From Roseiarcus sp963748545 (GTDB taxonomy: Bacteria > Pseudomonadota > Alphaproteobacteria > Rhizobiales > Beijerinckiaceae): a DNA stretch of 64,000 bases. Every line of letters starts with the position of its first letter. Position 1 is the first letter of the stretch. The stretch is taken from contig CAVVJO010000006.1 of NCBI GenBank assembly GCA_963748545.1, positions 71,990 through 135,989 of the forward strand, read 5' to 3'. The notes beneath the pieces were generated by a model. It searched no databases, was not told the origin of the DNA, and saw nothing but the letters and a program-made list of their open reading frames with translations. The position numbers and the translations under genes are program-made. Below are positions 11,143-18,694 of the stretch, one piece after another.

Positions 11143-11348
11143 TCTGATGGCCGTCCGAGGCCCGAAAGGAAGCCCCTTGCTGGCGGGCCAAGACGGCTTC
11201 TTGCGAGTCCGCTTCGCGCAAAACGCGGCCTTCATCCGACCACTTGGCCAACCTCTCGTGTCCGACCAGGAGCGGGCGTCAGCGGTAGGATCGGTCAAAC
11301 ACGCATGAGTTCGTCTTCAACCCGAGACTGGCCATCCATAAGGTTAGC

Positions 11349-11969
11349 TTACGCCGACAGTTTGGCGATGGCCCTCGACACGGCCGGCCGCTGCTCGAGG
11401 CTCGCATACCAGCGCGCGACATTCGGCGTTTCCGAGAAATCGACGCCGGCGAATTCGCGCCGCCAGATCCAGCCGAAGTTGGCGATGTCGGCAATGGAAT
11501 ATTCGCCCGCGAGATATTCGGCGTCGCGCAACCGACGGTCGAGCACGGCGAGCGTGCGACGGGCCTCTGTCGAGAAGCGTTCGATCGCGAGCGGCGCAGG
11601 GGTCTTCGCGAGTTTCTGAAAATAGCCGGACTGGCCGAAAGCCGGGCCGAGGCCGGAGGCGTGGAAGAACATCCACTCGAACATTCGGACGCGGCTCACA
11701 GGATCGGGGGGAATCAGCCTGCCGAATTTCTCGCCGAGATAAATGAGGATCGCGGCCAATTCCGTGATCGTCACCGGCGTCCCATGCGGGCCTTGCGGGT
11801 CGACGATCACCGGGACCTTGCCGTTGGGATTGAGGGCGAGGAATTCCGGCGTCTTCTGCTCCCCTGCGCGGATGTTCACTTTGATCAGGCGGTACGCGGC
11901 GCCGACCTCTTCGAGCATGACGGGAACCTTGACGGAATTCGGGGTCGCAAAGGCGTAGAGGTCGATCAT
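11349..11969 (-). CDS. Glutathione S-transferase, Nu/YfcG-like
   Basis: 206 residues. The N-terminal thioredoxin fold starts LYAFATPNSVKVPVMLEE, with the conserved ALNPNGKVPVIVD (cis-proline) and ITELAAILIYLGEKFG; ITELAAI replaces the usual ITESxAI glutathione-binding turn. The helical C-terminal domain follows from ~90. Members of this group act as disulfide-bond or peroxide reductases with glutathione. It lies 59 bases downstream of an AhpD-like gene on the same strand, and both are divergent from a LysR regulator, which suggests a regulated detoxification unit. Confidence 0.88.
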   Translation of the reverse strand: MIDLYAFATPNSVKVPVMLEEVGAAYRLIKVNIRAGEQKTPEFLALNPNGKVPVIVDPQGPHGTPVTITELAAILIYLGEKFGRLIPPDPVSRVRMFEWMFFHASGLGPAFGQSGYFQKLAKTPAPLAIERFSTEARRTLAVLDRRLRDAEYLAGEYSIADIANFGWIWRREFAGVDFSETPNVARWYASLEQRPAVSRAIAKLSA

Positions 11970-12028
11970 TAGCGCGCTCTCCGCGAGGGAAGCGGGCGCG
12001 CAGGGCGCCCGCCTCGGGTTGGATCGAT

Positions 12029-12568
12029 TCAGGCGGCGAGCTTCGAAGCCGCAGGAAAGTCGACCGCGACCTTGGTCACGCCATGCAGATAATTGGTGAT
12101 GATCTTGTCGCCGACGACCATGATGACATCGACCACGGCGCCCTCGCTCCAGCCGGCTTTGAGGAACGCCTCGGTGTCTGCGGCCGCGACATGGCCGCGC
12201 TTTTCCGCGACCTCGCGCACGAAGCGGGCGAGCGCGTCGAGCTTGGGATCGAAGCTCGCGCGGCCCTGTCGGATTTCCAGGATCTGCGCGTCCGTGAAGC
12301 CGACCATCTTGCCCACGGCGGTGTGGGCGGCGAGGCAATATTCGCAATCATTGACCTGGCTGACGACGAGATTGACGATCTCGCGCTGCTTGGCGTTCAG
12401 GGAGGACTTGGCGTTCTGCAACGTGAGATAGGTCCCCAGAGCCGTCGCCGAATGGGCGAAGGTCGCGTAGAGATTGGGGACGAAGGACAGCGCCTTCTTG
12501 AGATTGTCGAAGAGCGCCTGATTGTCGGGGGACACTTGGTCGCGTGTGGGGACGCTGAAGCGGGTCAT
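12029..12568 (-). CDS. Carboxymuconolactone decarboxylase/AhpD-family protein
   Basis: 179 residues from ATG 12566-12568, with AGGAG a good distance upstream. The AhpD-type motif EYCLAAHTAVGK is seen at about residue 83; it has one cysteine of the usual CxxC pair (the first position is E) together with the conserved histidine, a pattern common in peroxidase-related members. The fold is otherwise all-helical. It probably removes peroxides or reactive electrophiles. First gene of a likely operon with the GST gene, next to the LysR gene. Confidence 0.85.
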   Translation of the reverse strand: MTRFSVPTRDQVSPDNQALFDNLKKALSFVPNLYATFAHSATALGTYLTLQNAKSSLNAKQREIVNLVVSQVNDCEYCLAAHTAVGKMVGFTDAQILEIRQGRASFDPKLDALARFVREVAEKRGHVAAADTEAFLKAGWSEGAVVDVIMVVGDKIITNYLHGVTKVAVDFPAASKLAA

Positions 12569-12622
12569 GACTGGCTCCTGAAGGGGCGCGGGACGCGCCG
12601 GGAAACAGGACCAAGCTAGCCC

Positions 12623-12677
12623 TTCCATGTTGGAAAAATACTCCGCAAGATCGCCTAACATATATTCCAGCAAGGAA
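12623..12677. promoter_or_regulatory. Two LysR-type operator boxes in the divergent promoter region
   Basis: Two 13-base palindromes with identical arms, TTCCATGTTGGAA (12,623-12,635) and TTCCAGCAAGGAA (12,665-12,677), each fit the T-N11-A rule of LysR-type regulators. Their centres are 42 bases apart, four helical turns, so two dimers of one tetramer could bind the same DNA face. The second overlaps the ribosome site of the LysR gene, which suggests autoregulation. Confidence 0.6.
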
Positions 12678-12684
12678 TGACGAT

Positions 12685-13569
12685 ATGGACCGGCTCGCCG
12701 CCATGAAGGTCTTCGTTCGTGTGGTCGAGGCCGGCTCGTTCTCCGGCGTCGCCAGGGAAAGCGCGACGACCCAAAGCGCCGTCAGCAAGCAGGTCGCGGC
12801 GCTGGAGGCGCATCTCGGAGTCAAGCTGCTGAGCCGTTCGACCCGCGCGCTCTCGCTGACCGAGGAGGGCGAGGCGTTCTTCCCCGAAGCGCGAAGGCTG
12901 GTCGCTGACGTCGAGGCGGCGGAGCAGAGGCTGCACGGCGGGACGCGGCTGATCGGCTGGCTCCGCGTCGCCGCTTCCGTGGCCTATGGCCGGCTGGTTC
13001 TCATGCCGAGGGTGCGAAGCTTCCTTGCCCTGCATCCCGACCTGCGCATCGACCTCCGGCTCAACGACGGCTTCGCCGATCTCATCGAACAGGGCGTCGA
13101 CGTCGGCGTGCGCTTGGGGGACCTCGCCGACAGCGGGCTCGTCGCGCGCAAGATCGGCGGGTGGCGGCGCGTGCTCGTCGCGCATCCCGGCTATTTCGCG
13201 GCGCTACCGGACGGTGGGCCGCCGCTCACACATCCGCGCGACCTGGCGGCGCATAATTGCATCGTCTACACGGAAGCCGCGACCCAGAATGTCTGGGAAT
13301 TCGTCGGCGCGGGCGGCGACGTAGCCCGCGTGCGCGTGGCCGGTACGCTTCAGACCAACTCTTCCGAAGCGATCCGCTCGGCGGCGCTCGCGGGCCTTGG
13401 AATCTGCCACGCGCCGGACTGGCTGTTGCGGGAAGAACTCGCTTCGGGCGAATTGACGGCCTTGTTGCCGGCGTGGCGGAGCCGCACGACCCCAATTCAT
13501 GCGGTCTTTCCCGCCCATCGCAAGAATGTGAAGAAGATCGACGCCTTCATCGCGCATATTTCGAATTGA
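12685..13569 (+). CDS. LysR-family transcriptional regulator
   Basis: 294 residues. The N-terminal winged helix-turn-helix (residues ~1-62) reads MKVFVRVVEAGSFSGVA and TQSAVSKQVAALEAHLGVKL. The effector domain starts about residue 90. AAGGA is 8 bases before ATG 12685. It resembles the CrgA/DsdC-like group often placed next to oxidoreductase or electrophile-response genes. Divergent from the AhpD-like/GST pair, with paired T-N11-A boxes in between, it most likely controls that pair; the inducer is unknown. Confidence 0.9.
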   Translation: MDRLAAMKVFVRVVEAGSFSGVARESATTQSAVSKQVAALEAHLGVKLLSRSTRALSLTEEGEAFFPEARRLVADVEAAEQRLHGGTRLIGWLRVAASVAYGRLVLMPRVRSFLALHPDLRIDLRLNDGFADLIEQGVDVGVRLGDLADSGLVARKIGGWRRVLVAHPGYFAALPDGGPPLTHPRDLAAHNCIVYTEAATQNVWEFVGAGGDVARVRVAGTLQTNSSEAIRSAALAGLGICHAPDWLLREELASGELTALLPAWRSRTTPIHAVFPAHRKNVKKIDAFIAHISN

Positions 13570-13604
13570 TGCACAGGCTGCGCGCACTTGGGCGGCTCGC
13601 GCGT

Positions 13605-13660
13605 TTGTAGCCGTACTCGGTGAGCGCGGCAGCCGCGGTCATCGACCGCGGCTACAGGGG
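13605..13660. repeat. Palindromic repeat element, intergenic copy
   Basis: This element begins TGTAGCCG and ends CGCGGCTACAGGGG, with an inner hairpin GCCGCGGTCATCGACCGCGG. It is a clear relative of the element inside copA at 16,449-16,507: the two share GCCGCG, TCA, CGCGGCTACAGGGG and a trailing GAGCC. It lies between the LysR gene and the aminotransferase gene. Confidence 0.6.
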
Positions 13661-13739
13661 CGTCGAGCCCCGCAATCCGCCCCGGTTGCGGGAAGGGGCG
13701 CGCTCCGCCCATCGCTCCCCGTTCGCGGCCGGATGAGCG

Positions 13740-14939
13740 TCACCTTGTCAGCCAGCGCACGATCCGTCGGGTCGCCTCGGCGATCTGATCGGGATTGCGG
13801 GCGAAGCAAACCCGCAGGAGCCCCTCGCCTCCCGGGCCGAACGCCGAACCCGGCGCGGTCCCGACGCCGGCCTCGTCGATCAGGCGGAGCGCGAGCGCGC
13901 GCGAATCGGGAAAGCCGTCGACGCCGAAGAACAGATAGAACGCCGCCTCGGGCTCGAAGAATTGGACCCGGCCGGTCGCGAGCAGGCCGTCGCAGAGAAT
14001 GTCGCGCGATCGGCGGCAGCGTTCGATCTGGGCGGCGAGGAAAGCTTCGCCGTCATTCAGCGCCGCGATCGCCGCGCGCTGGGTGAAGACGGGGACGCCG
14101 GACGAGGTGAACTGAACGAGGTTCTCGATGATCGGCCCGAGCGCCGGGGGCGCCTCGAGCCAGCCGACCCGGAACCCGGTCATCGCCCAGTTCTTCGACA
14201 GCGTCTGGACGAACAGAATCTTGTCGTCCGGGGCCATCACGTCGTGGAACGAGGGCGCGCGGGCGCCGTCATAGGTCAGGCGGCCGTAGATTTCGTCGGC
14301 GACGATCCAGAGGTTTTGCGCGCGCGCGAGGGCCAGCGTCGCCGCCAGCTCCTCGCGCGTGGCGACGAAGCCGGTCGGATTGGCGGGGGAATTCAGAAAA
14401 ATGACCTTTGTCGCCGGGGTTACGGCGGCCGCGAGCTTGTCCGGATCGAGGCTCCAGCGTCCCTCCCGGCTCAGCGGAACGGGGACGGCGCGCGCGCCGG
14501 ACGTCTCGATCGCCCCGACGAAATTCGGCCAGGCCGGGGAGGGGATCAGCGCCTCGTCGCCCGCGCCGAGCGTCAGGCGCACCGCGATCTCGATCGCATG
14601 CATGCCCCCGATGGTGGCGAAGAAGCTTTCCGGTCGATACGAACCGCCGCCGGGCGCCGCGCCGTAGACCCGGGTCATGTAGGCGGCGATCGCCTCGCGC
14701 AGCGGCGGGATCCCGGCCTGGTAGGTGTAGAAGGTCTCGCCCCGGTCGATCGACGCCTTCGCCGCCTCCGCCGCGACGGCCGGCGGCGGCAAGTCGCCCT
14801 CGCCGACCCAAAGCGGGATGAGGCCCTGACGGTTGCGGCCATAGTCGAACACTTCGACGATTCCGCTCGCCGCGGCGTTGCGGACGGTCGGCTGGATTTC
14901 GGCGAGCCAGTTGCGTTCGGAAAGCGAGGAGATGGTCAT
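13740..14939 (-). CDS. Class I/II PLP-dependent aminotransferase
   Basis: 399 residues from ATG 14937-14939. Fold-type I signature features: IPLWVGEGDLPPP near the start, YTYQAGIPPLREAIAAYM, LNSPANPTGFVATREEL, ADEIYGRLTYDG, and the lysine motif TLSKNWAMTGFRVGWLEAP that binds PLP. The C-terminal LRVCFARNPDQI holds the arginine that binds the substrate carboxylate. It belongs to the aspartate-aminotransferase-like subgroup; the amino acid used cannot be told. An in-frame start 69 bases further upstream is possible but less likely. Confidence 0.88.
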   Translation of the reverse strand: MTISSLSERNWLAEIQPTVRNAAASGIVEVFDYGRNRQGLIPLWVGEGDLPPPAVAAEAAKASIDRGETFYTYQAGIPPLREAIAAYMTRVYGAAPGGGSYRPESFFATIGGMHAIEIAVRLTLGAGDEALIPSPAWPNFVGAIETSGARAVPVPLSREGRWSLDPDKLAAAVTPATKVIFLNSPANPTGFVATREELAATLALARAQNLWIVADEIYGRLTYDGARAPSFHDVMAPDDKILFVQTLSKNWAMTGFRVGWLEAPPALGPIIENLVQFTSSGVPVFTQRAAIAALNDGEAFLAAQIERCRRSRDILCDGLLATGRVQFFEPEAAFYLFFGVDGFPDSRALALRLIDEAGVGTAPGSAFGPGGEGLLRVCFARNPDQIAEATRRIVRWLTR

Positions 14940-15060
14940 GGCCGCGTCATGGCGCCGAGCAAACGATTGGGCAAGGGGAGTGGACGTTCTTAAGGGAATC
15001 GAGCGCATCGAGTTGCGACAGGCCCGAATTGGCGAAGGCGGTTGAACACGTCTGCCGCGT

Positions 15061-15417
15061 TCAGGCCCGCTGTTTGCTCGTCGGGGCGCTCTTCTTCACC
15101 TTCGTTGGTGAAACGCGACGCTTCTTTGTGACCGCCTTTTGATTGCTGGCGATCTCAATTGTGTCCACCATCGCCATCGCAAATTCTTTGCGCAGCGCCT
15201 TCTCGACAATGCGGTTGTAGCCCTTGCGCGCTCGGAGGCGCTCGACAAGATCCGTGCTCAAGCGAAAGCCGATGCGCACTTTCGGCGAATCGGATTTCGG
15301 GCGGCCCCGCCGAACCGGCGTCGCCGCGAACCTCGCCTGATACTCTGGGGTGGATAGGTCGGGGGCGTCGTCTGGATCAGTCCAGACGGTCGCCGTAGAG
15401 GGCTTGTTCGCGGTCAT
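15061..15417 (-). CDS. brnA: BrnA-type antitoxin
   Basis: 118 residues: TVWTDPDDAPDLSTPEYQ followed by a ribbon-helix-helix segment RGRPKSDSPKVRIGFRLSTD, as in BrnA antitoxins, with a Lys/Ser-rich tail. The start codon lies 41 bases inside the end of the BrnT frame, the overlap usual for brnTA. BrnA binds BrnT and represses the shared promoter. The C-terminal ~40 residues are longer than in typical BrnA. Confidence 0.82.
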   Translation of the reverse strand: MTANKPSTATVWTDPDDAPDLSTPEYQARFAATPVRRGRPKSDSPKVRIGFRLSTDLVERLRARKGYNRIVEKALRKEFAMAMVDTIEIASNQKAVTKKRRVSPTKVKKSAPTSKQRA

Positions 15418-15648
15418 TGGCTTTCCTCAGGCTGATGATGCGGCGGGCCGCGCCGCGCGGGGTCCAGACGATAACCACCATGCGACCGTCGAGGCGGCCG
15501 ATTGTGAAGAAGCGCGCCTCACCGTAATCCCTCCGCTCGTCCGCGATGGTCAGCGTCGCCCCTGCGAAAATCTCGGTCGCGCGCGCCATGTCGAGTCGCG
15601 GTTCTCGATGGTCGCTTGTCGCTTGGCGGGGTCGCATTCGATCTTCAC
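15377..15648 (-). CDS. brnT: BrnT-family ribonuclease toxin (frame broken near 15,600)
   Basis: Reading from GTG 15646-15648 gives VKIECDPAKRQATIENR; after a missing base at ~15,600 the next frame gives LDMARATEIFAGATLTI, DERRDYGEARF, VVIVWTPRGAARRIISLRKA, the full BrnT signature (~90 residues). BrnT is a RelE-fold RNase that stops translation when freed from BrnA. As sequenced, one base is missing in a CGCGACTC context, so the toxin frame is interrupted; this may be a consensus error or true inactivation. Confidence 0.75.
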
Positions 15649-15672
15649 GAATTATTGTGGCGACAATAATTC
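15649..15672. promoter_or_regulatory. Perfect inverted repeat before brnT: likely BrnA operator
   Basis: Arms GAATTATTGT and ACAATAATTC are perfect complements separated by GGCG, a 24-base AT-rich palindrome in a GC-rich background. It touches the brnT start codon, as expected for an autoregulatory site of a ribbon-helix-helix antitoxin. Confidence 0.7.
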
Positions 15673-15786
15673 CAATTGGCAAGCCGGCCCGCAGACGGTT
15701 GTCTGCAGTTTCGACGTGAAATTGCCCCTGGCGATGGATGCCCGTCCAGACAGCTGTTAATCCGCCGGAGCAAGCCCGGATGCGGA

Positions 15787-16191
15787 TCATCCCCCCTCGT
15801 CCAAGCCCCCCGCCAGATCGTCGAGGATCGGGCAGTCCGGACGGTCGTCGCCATGGCAGGCGTGAACCAGGGCGCCGAGCGTCTTGGCCATCCCCTGCAT
15901 TTCGGCGATGCGCGCCTCGAGCTCGGCGATATGGCGCTCTGCGATGCCGCGCACCTCGCGGCTCGGGCGGGCGCGGTCGCGCCAAAGCGCCAGCAACGCC
16001 GCGATCTCTCCGGTCGCGAAGCCGAGTCGTCGCGCCCGCTTGATGAAGCGAAGCTCGTGGACGTCGCGCTCGCCGTAATCGCGGTAAGCGTTGGCGCGTC
16101 GCTCGGCGGGGGGCAAGAGGCCGATCGATTCGTAGTGGCGGATCATCTTGGCGCTCACGCCGCTCGCCAAAGCCGCCGCGCCGATGTTCAT
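15787..16191 (-). CDS. cueR: Copper-responsive MerR-family regulator CueR
   Basis: 134 residues. The N-terminal MerR helix-turn-helix reads MNIGAAALASGVSAKMIRHYESIGLLPP, followed by the long dimerisation helix. The C-terminal metal loop HACHGDDRPDCPIL has the two cysteines of CueR-type Cu(I) sensors. It is divergent from copA, with a matching operator between them. It activates copA when intracellular Cu(I) rises. Confidence 0.9.
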   Translation of the reverse strand: MNIGAAALASGVSAKMIRHYESIGLLPPAERRANAYRDYGERDVHELRFIKRARRLGFATGEIAALLALWRDRARPSREVRGIAERHIAELEARIAEMQGMAKTLGALVHACHGDDRPDCPILDDLAGGLDEGG

Positions 16192-16206
16192 GCGACAGTC
16201 TCGCTC

Positions 16207-16236
16207 TTGACCTTCCTATGATGGGAAGGTTTATGC
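16207..16236 (+). promoter_or_regulatory. CueR-type promoter of copA
   Basis: TTGACC at 16,207-16,212 and TTATGC at about 16,231-16,236 are separated by ~18 bases. Between them lies a perfect dyad, ACCTTCC-7 bases-GGAAGGT (16,210-16,230). An inverted repeat in an overlong spacer is the architecture of MerR-family promoters, and ACCTTCC/GGAAGGT matches known CueR boxes. Confidence 0.72.
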
Positions 16237-16269
16237 CTTGGCGATGACGATCTCAAGCGGGCAGAAGCG

Positions 16270-18654
16270 ATGAGCCTGGTCAAAACCGAGAACGCGCCGG
16301 CGAGGGCCCCGGCCACGGACCCGGTGTGCGGCATGTCGGTCGATCCGGCGACCGCCAAACACCGCTGCGAGCACGACGAAACGACCTATTATTTTTGCTC
16401 GGCCGGCTGCCGGACCAAGTTCGCCGCCGACCCGGCGCGCTACCTCGACCCTGTAGGCGCGGCCGCGGGCGGCGCGGGCCGCGATCAGCAATCGCGGCTA
16501 CAGGGGGCTGAGCCTCCCGGGACGATCTACACCTGCCCCATGCATCCGGACATCCGGCAGGACGGCCCGGGATCGTGCCCGATCTGCGGCATGGCGCTCG
16601 AGCCCGAGCAGCCCTCGGCGGAGGCCAAGCCCAACGCCGAACTGATCGACATGAAGCGCCGGCTCTGGTTCGCGCTCGCGCTGACGATCCCGCTCGTCGT
16701 CCTCGACATGGGCGGACATCTCTATCGCCCCGAATGGCTCTCGCCTCAGCTCTCCAACGGGATCGAGTTCGCGCTCTCGACGCCGGTCGCGCTCGGCGCC
16801 GGCTGGCCATTCTTCGTCCGGGCCTGGGCGTCGCTCCGCACCCGCAACCTCAACATGTTCACCCTGATCGCGACCGGCGTCGGCGTCGCATGGATCTACA
16901 GCGTGGTCGCGACGCTGGCGCCAGGGCTGTTTCCGCACGGTCTCGGCCATGCCGGGCCGCCGGTCTATTTCGAGGCGGCCGCCGTCATCACGGCTCTGGT
17001 GATCGTCGGCCAGGTTCTGGAACTGACGGCGCGGGAGAGGACCGGCGACGCCATCCGCGCGCTCCTCGACCTCGCGCCGAAGCGCGCTTTGCGCATCGAC
17101 GCCGACGGCCATGACCATGAGGTCGCCCTCGAAGAGGTCGTGGTCGGCGATCGCCTTCGCGTACGCCCCGGCGAGAGGATCCCGGTCGACGGCGAAGTGG
17201 TCGACGGCGCGAGCGCGGTCGACGAAGCCATGATCACCGGCGAGTCCATGCCGTCGATGAAGTCCGTGGGATCGAAGCTGACCGGCGGCGCGGTCAACGG
17301 CTCGGGCGGCCTCGTCATGCGCGCCGAGAAGGTCGGGCGCGACACTGCGCTCGCGCGCATGGTCGATCTCGTCGCCAAGGCGCAGCGGAGCCGCGCGCCG
17401 GCGCAACGGCTAGCCGATCGCGTGAGCCTCTGGTTCGTGCCGCTGGTCGGCGCCGCGGCGGTTCTGGCATTCCTCGCATGGATGGCGTTCGGCCCCGAGC
17501 CGCGTTTCGCTTTCGCGCTCGTCGCCGCGGTGTCGGTGCTGATCATCGCCTGTCCCTGCGCGCTCGGCCTCGCGACCCCGATGGCGATCATGGTCGGGGT
17601 GGGCGCTGGGGCGCGGGCGGGCGTCCTCGTCCGCGACGCCGAGGCGCTCGAACGGTTCGAGGCGGTCGACACGCTGGTGATCGACAAGACCGGAACTCTG
17701 ACCGAGGGCAAGCCGCGCTTGACCGCGATCGAGGCTATGCCCGGCTTTTCAGCCGACGACGCCTTGCGCATGGCGGCGAGCCTCGAGCGGTCGAGCGAGC
17801 ATCCGATCGCCGGGGCGATCGTCGCCGCGGCGCGGCGGAAGCGCCTGCAGCTGGCCGAGCCCGGCCAATTTCAGGTCTTCCCCGGCGGCGTCTCCGGCGT
17901 CGTCGAGGGCCGCGCGGTCGCCGTCGGCGCGGGTCTGTTCGTCGCCGAACAGGGCGCGGACCCGCTGCCGCTCGCCGCCCAGGCGGAAGCGTTGCGGCGC
18001 GAGGGCGCCTCGGTCGTGTTCGTCGTCCTGGACGGCGCGCCGGCCGCGCTGATCGCCGTCTCCGATCCGATCAAGGCGGGCGCCCCGGATGCGCTGGCCG
18101 AGCTGAAGCGGATGGGCCTCGCCGTCGTGATGCTGACCGGCGACAATCGCTTTACCGCGGCCGCGGTCGCCGCCAAGCTCGGGATTGAGACCTTCGAAGC
18201 GGAGATTCGGCCCGAGGGCAAGGCGGCGGTCGTCGACCGCCTGAAGCGCGAGGGCAAGGTCGTCGCGATGGCCGGCGACGGGGTCAACGACGCGCCGGCG
18301 CTGGCGGCGGCCGACGTCGGCGTCGCCATGGGCACGGGCACGGACGCCGCGATCGAGAGCGCAGGAATCACCCTGCTGAAGGGCGATCTTAAGGGACTCG
18401 TTCGGGCGCGAACATTGTCGGTCGCGACCATGCGCAACGTGCGGCAGAATCTCGCATTCGCCTTCCTCTACAACGCCGCCGGCGTCCCGATCGCGGCCGG
18501 CGTCCTCTACCCGGCGTTCGGAATCCTCTTGTCGCCGATCGTCGCGGCCGCGGCGATGTCGCTCTCCTCGGTCAGCGTCATCGCCAACGCGCTGCGGCTC
18601 AGGCGGGTCGCGCTGTCGCCGCCGCCGCACGAGCACGACGGTCTTCACAAATAA
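16270..18654 (+). CDS. copA: Copper-exporting P1B-type ATPase CopA
   Basis: 794 residues. Pumps Cu(I) across the inner membrane using ATP. Domain order: a YHS/TRASH metal-binding domain (~16-58, DPVCGMSVD and YYFCSAGC); a linker (~60-80) coded by a palindromic repeat; a heavy-metal-binding domain (~81-110, YTCPMHPDI and CPICGMALEP); transmembrane helices; the actuator loop with MITGESMP; IIACPCALGLATP, the copper-carrying CPC motif (~426-438); DKTGTLTEGKP with the phosphorylated Asp (~472); the nucleotide domain with SEHPIAGAI; and MAGDGVNDAPALAAADVGVAMG. It lacks the usual N-terminal CxxC HMA domain, as in many alphaproteobacterial CopA. Divergent from cueR. Confidence 0.95.
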   Translation: MSLVKTENAPARAPATDPVCGMSVDPATAKHRCEHDETTYYFCSAGCRTKFAADPARYLDPVGAAAGGAGRDQQSRLQGAEPPGTIYTCPMHPDIRQDGPGSCPICGMALEPEQPSAEAKPNAELIDMKRRLWFALALTIPLVVLDMGGHLYRPEWLSPQLSNGIEFALSTPVALGAGWPFFVRAWASLRTRNLNMFTLIATGVGVAWIYSVVATLAPGLFPHGLGHAGPPVYFEAAAVITALVIVGQVLELTARERTGDAIRALLDLAPKRALRIDADGHDHEVALEEVVVGDRLRVRPGERIPVDGEVVDGASAVDEAMITGESMPSMKSVGSKLTGGAVNGSGGLVMRAEKVGRDTALARMVDLVAKAQRSRAPAQRLADRVSLWFVPLVGAAAVLAFLAWMAFGPEPRFAFALVAAVSVLIIACPCALGLATPMAIMVGVGAGARAGVLVRDAEALERFEAVDTLVIDKTGTLTEGKPRLTAIEAMPGFSADDALRMAASLERSSEHPIAGAIVAAARRKRLQLAEPGQFQVFPGGVSGVVEGRAVAVGAGLFVAEQGADPLPLAAQAEALRREGASVVFVVLDGAPAALIAVSDPIKAGAPDALAELKRMGLAVVMLTGDNRFTAAAVAAKLGIETFEAEIRPEGKAAVVDRLKREGKVVAMAGDGVNDAPALAAADVGVAMGTGTDAAIESAGITLLKGDLKGLVRARTLSVATMRNVRQNLAFAFLYNAAGVPIAAGVLYPAFGILLSPIVAAAAMSLSSVSVIANALRLRRVALSPPPHEHDGLHK
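16449..16507. repeat. Palindromic repeat element inside copA, read as an in-frame linker
   Basis: The stretch starts CCCTGTAGGCGCGG, ends GCGGCTACAGGGG, and contains the hairpin GCCGCGATCAGCAATCGCGG. It matches the intergenic element at 13,605-13,660 at most positions of its right half. It codes about 20 residues (roughly GAAAGGAGRDQQSRLQGAEP), low-complexity and different from the flanking metal-binding domains, and keeps the frame. Confidence 0.6.
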
Positions 18655-18671
18655 TTGATAGGCCATCAATT
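18653..18671. promoter_or_regulatory. Palindromic operator before the marR-type gene
   Basis: AATTGAT and ATCAATT are perfect 7-base arms with spacer AGGCC. The site starts within the copA stop codon and ends 23 bases before the start of the MarR-family gene, typical of a MarR autoregulatory site. Confidence 0.65.
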
Positions 18672-18694
18672 GGTCTGTCATCTAAATTGTCGGC

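Larger units (their letters stand above)
10254..11348. other. Gene-poor kilobase
   Basis: No reading frame here looks like a protein: the open frames are rich in Arg, Ser and Pro, without motifs or good ribosome sites. The stretch contains two near-identical tandem copies of CATTCTGCTCAG about 21 bases apart at 10,529-10,562, a palindromic repeat at ~10,566, and a terminator-like hairpin at 11,116. It may be a decayed region. Confidence 0.55.

Noticed and set aside
13962..14993. Plus-strand open frame antisense to the aminotransferase
   Set aside because: Repeats Arg/Gly/Asp-rich shadow sequence without motifs.
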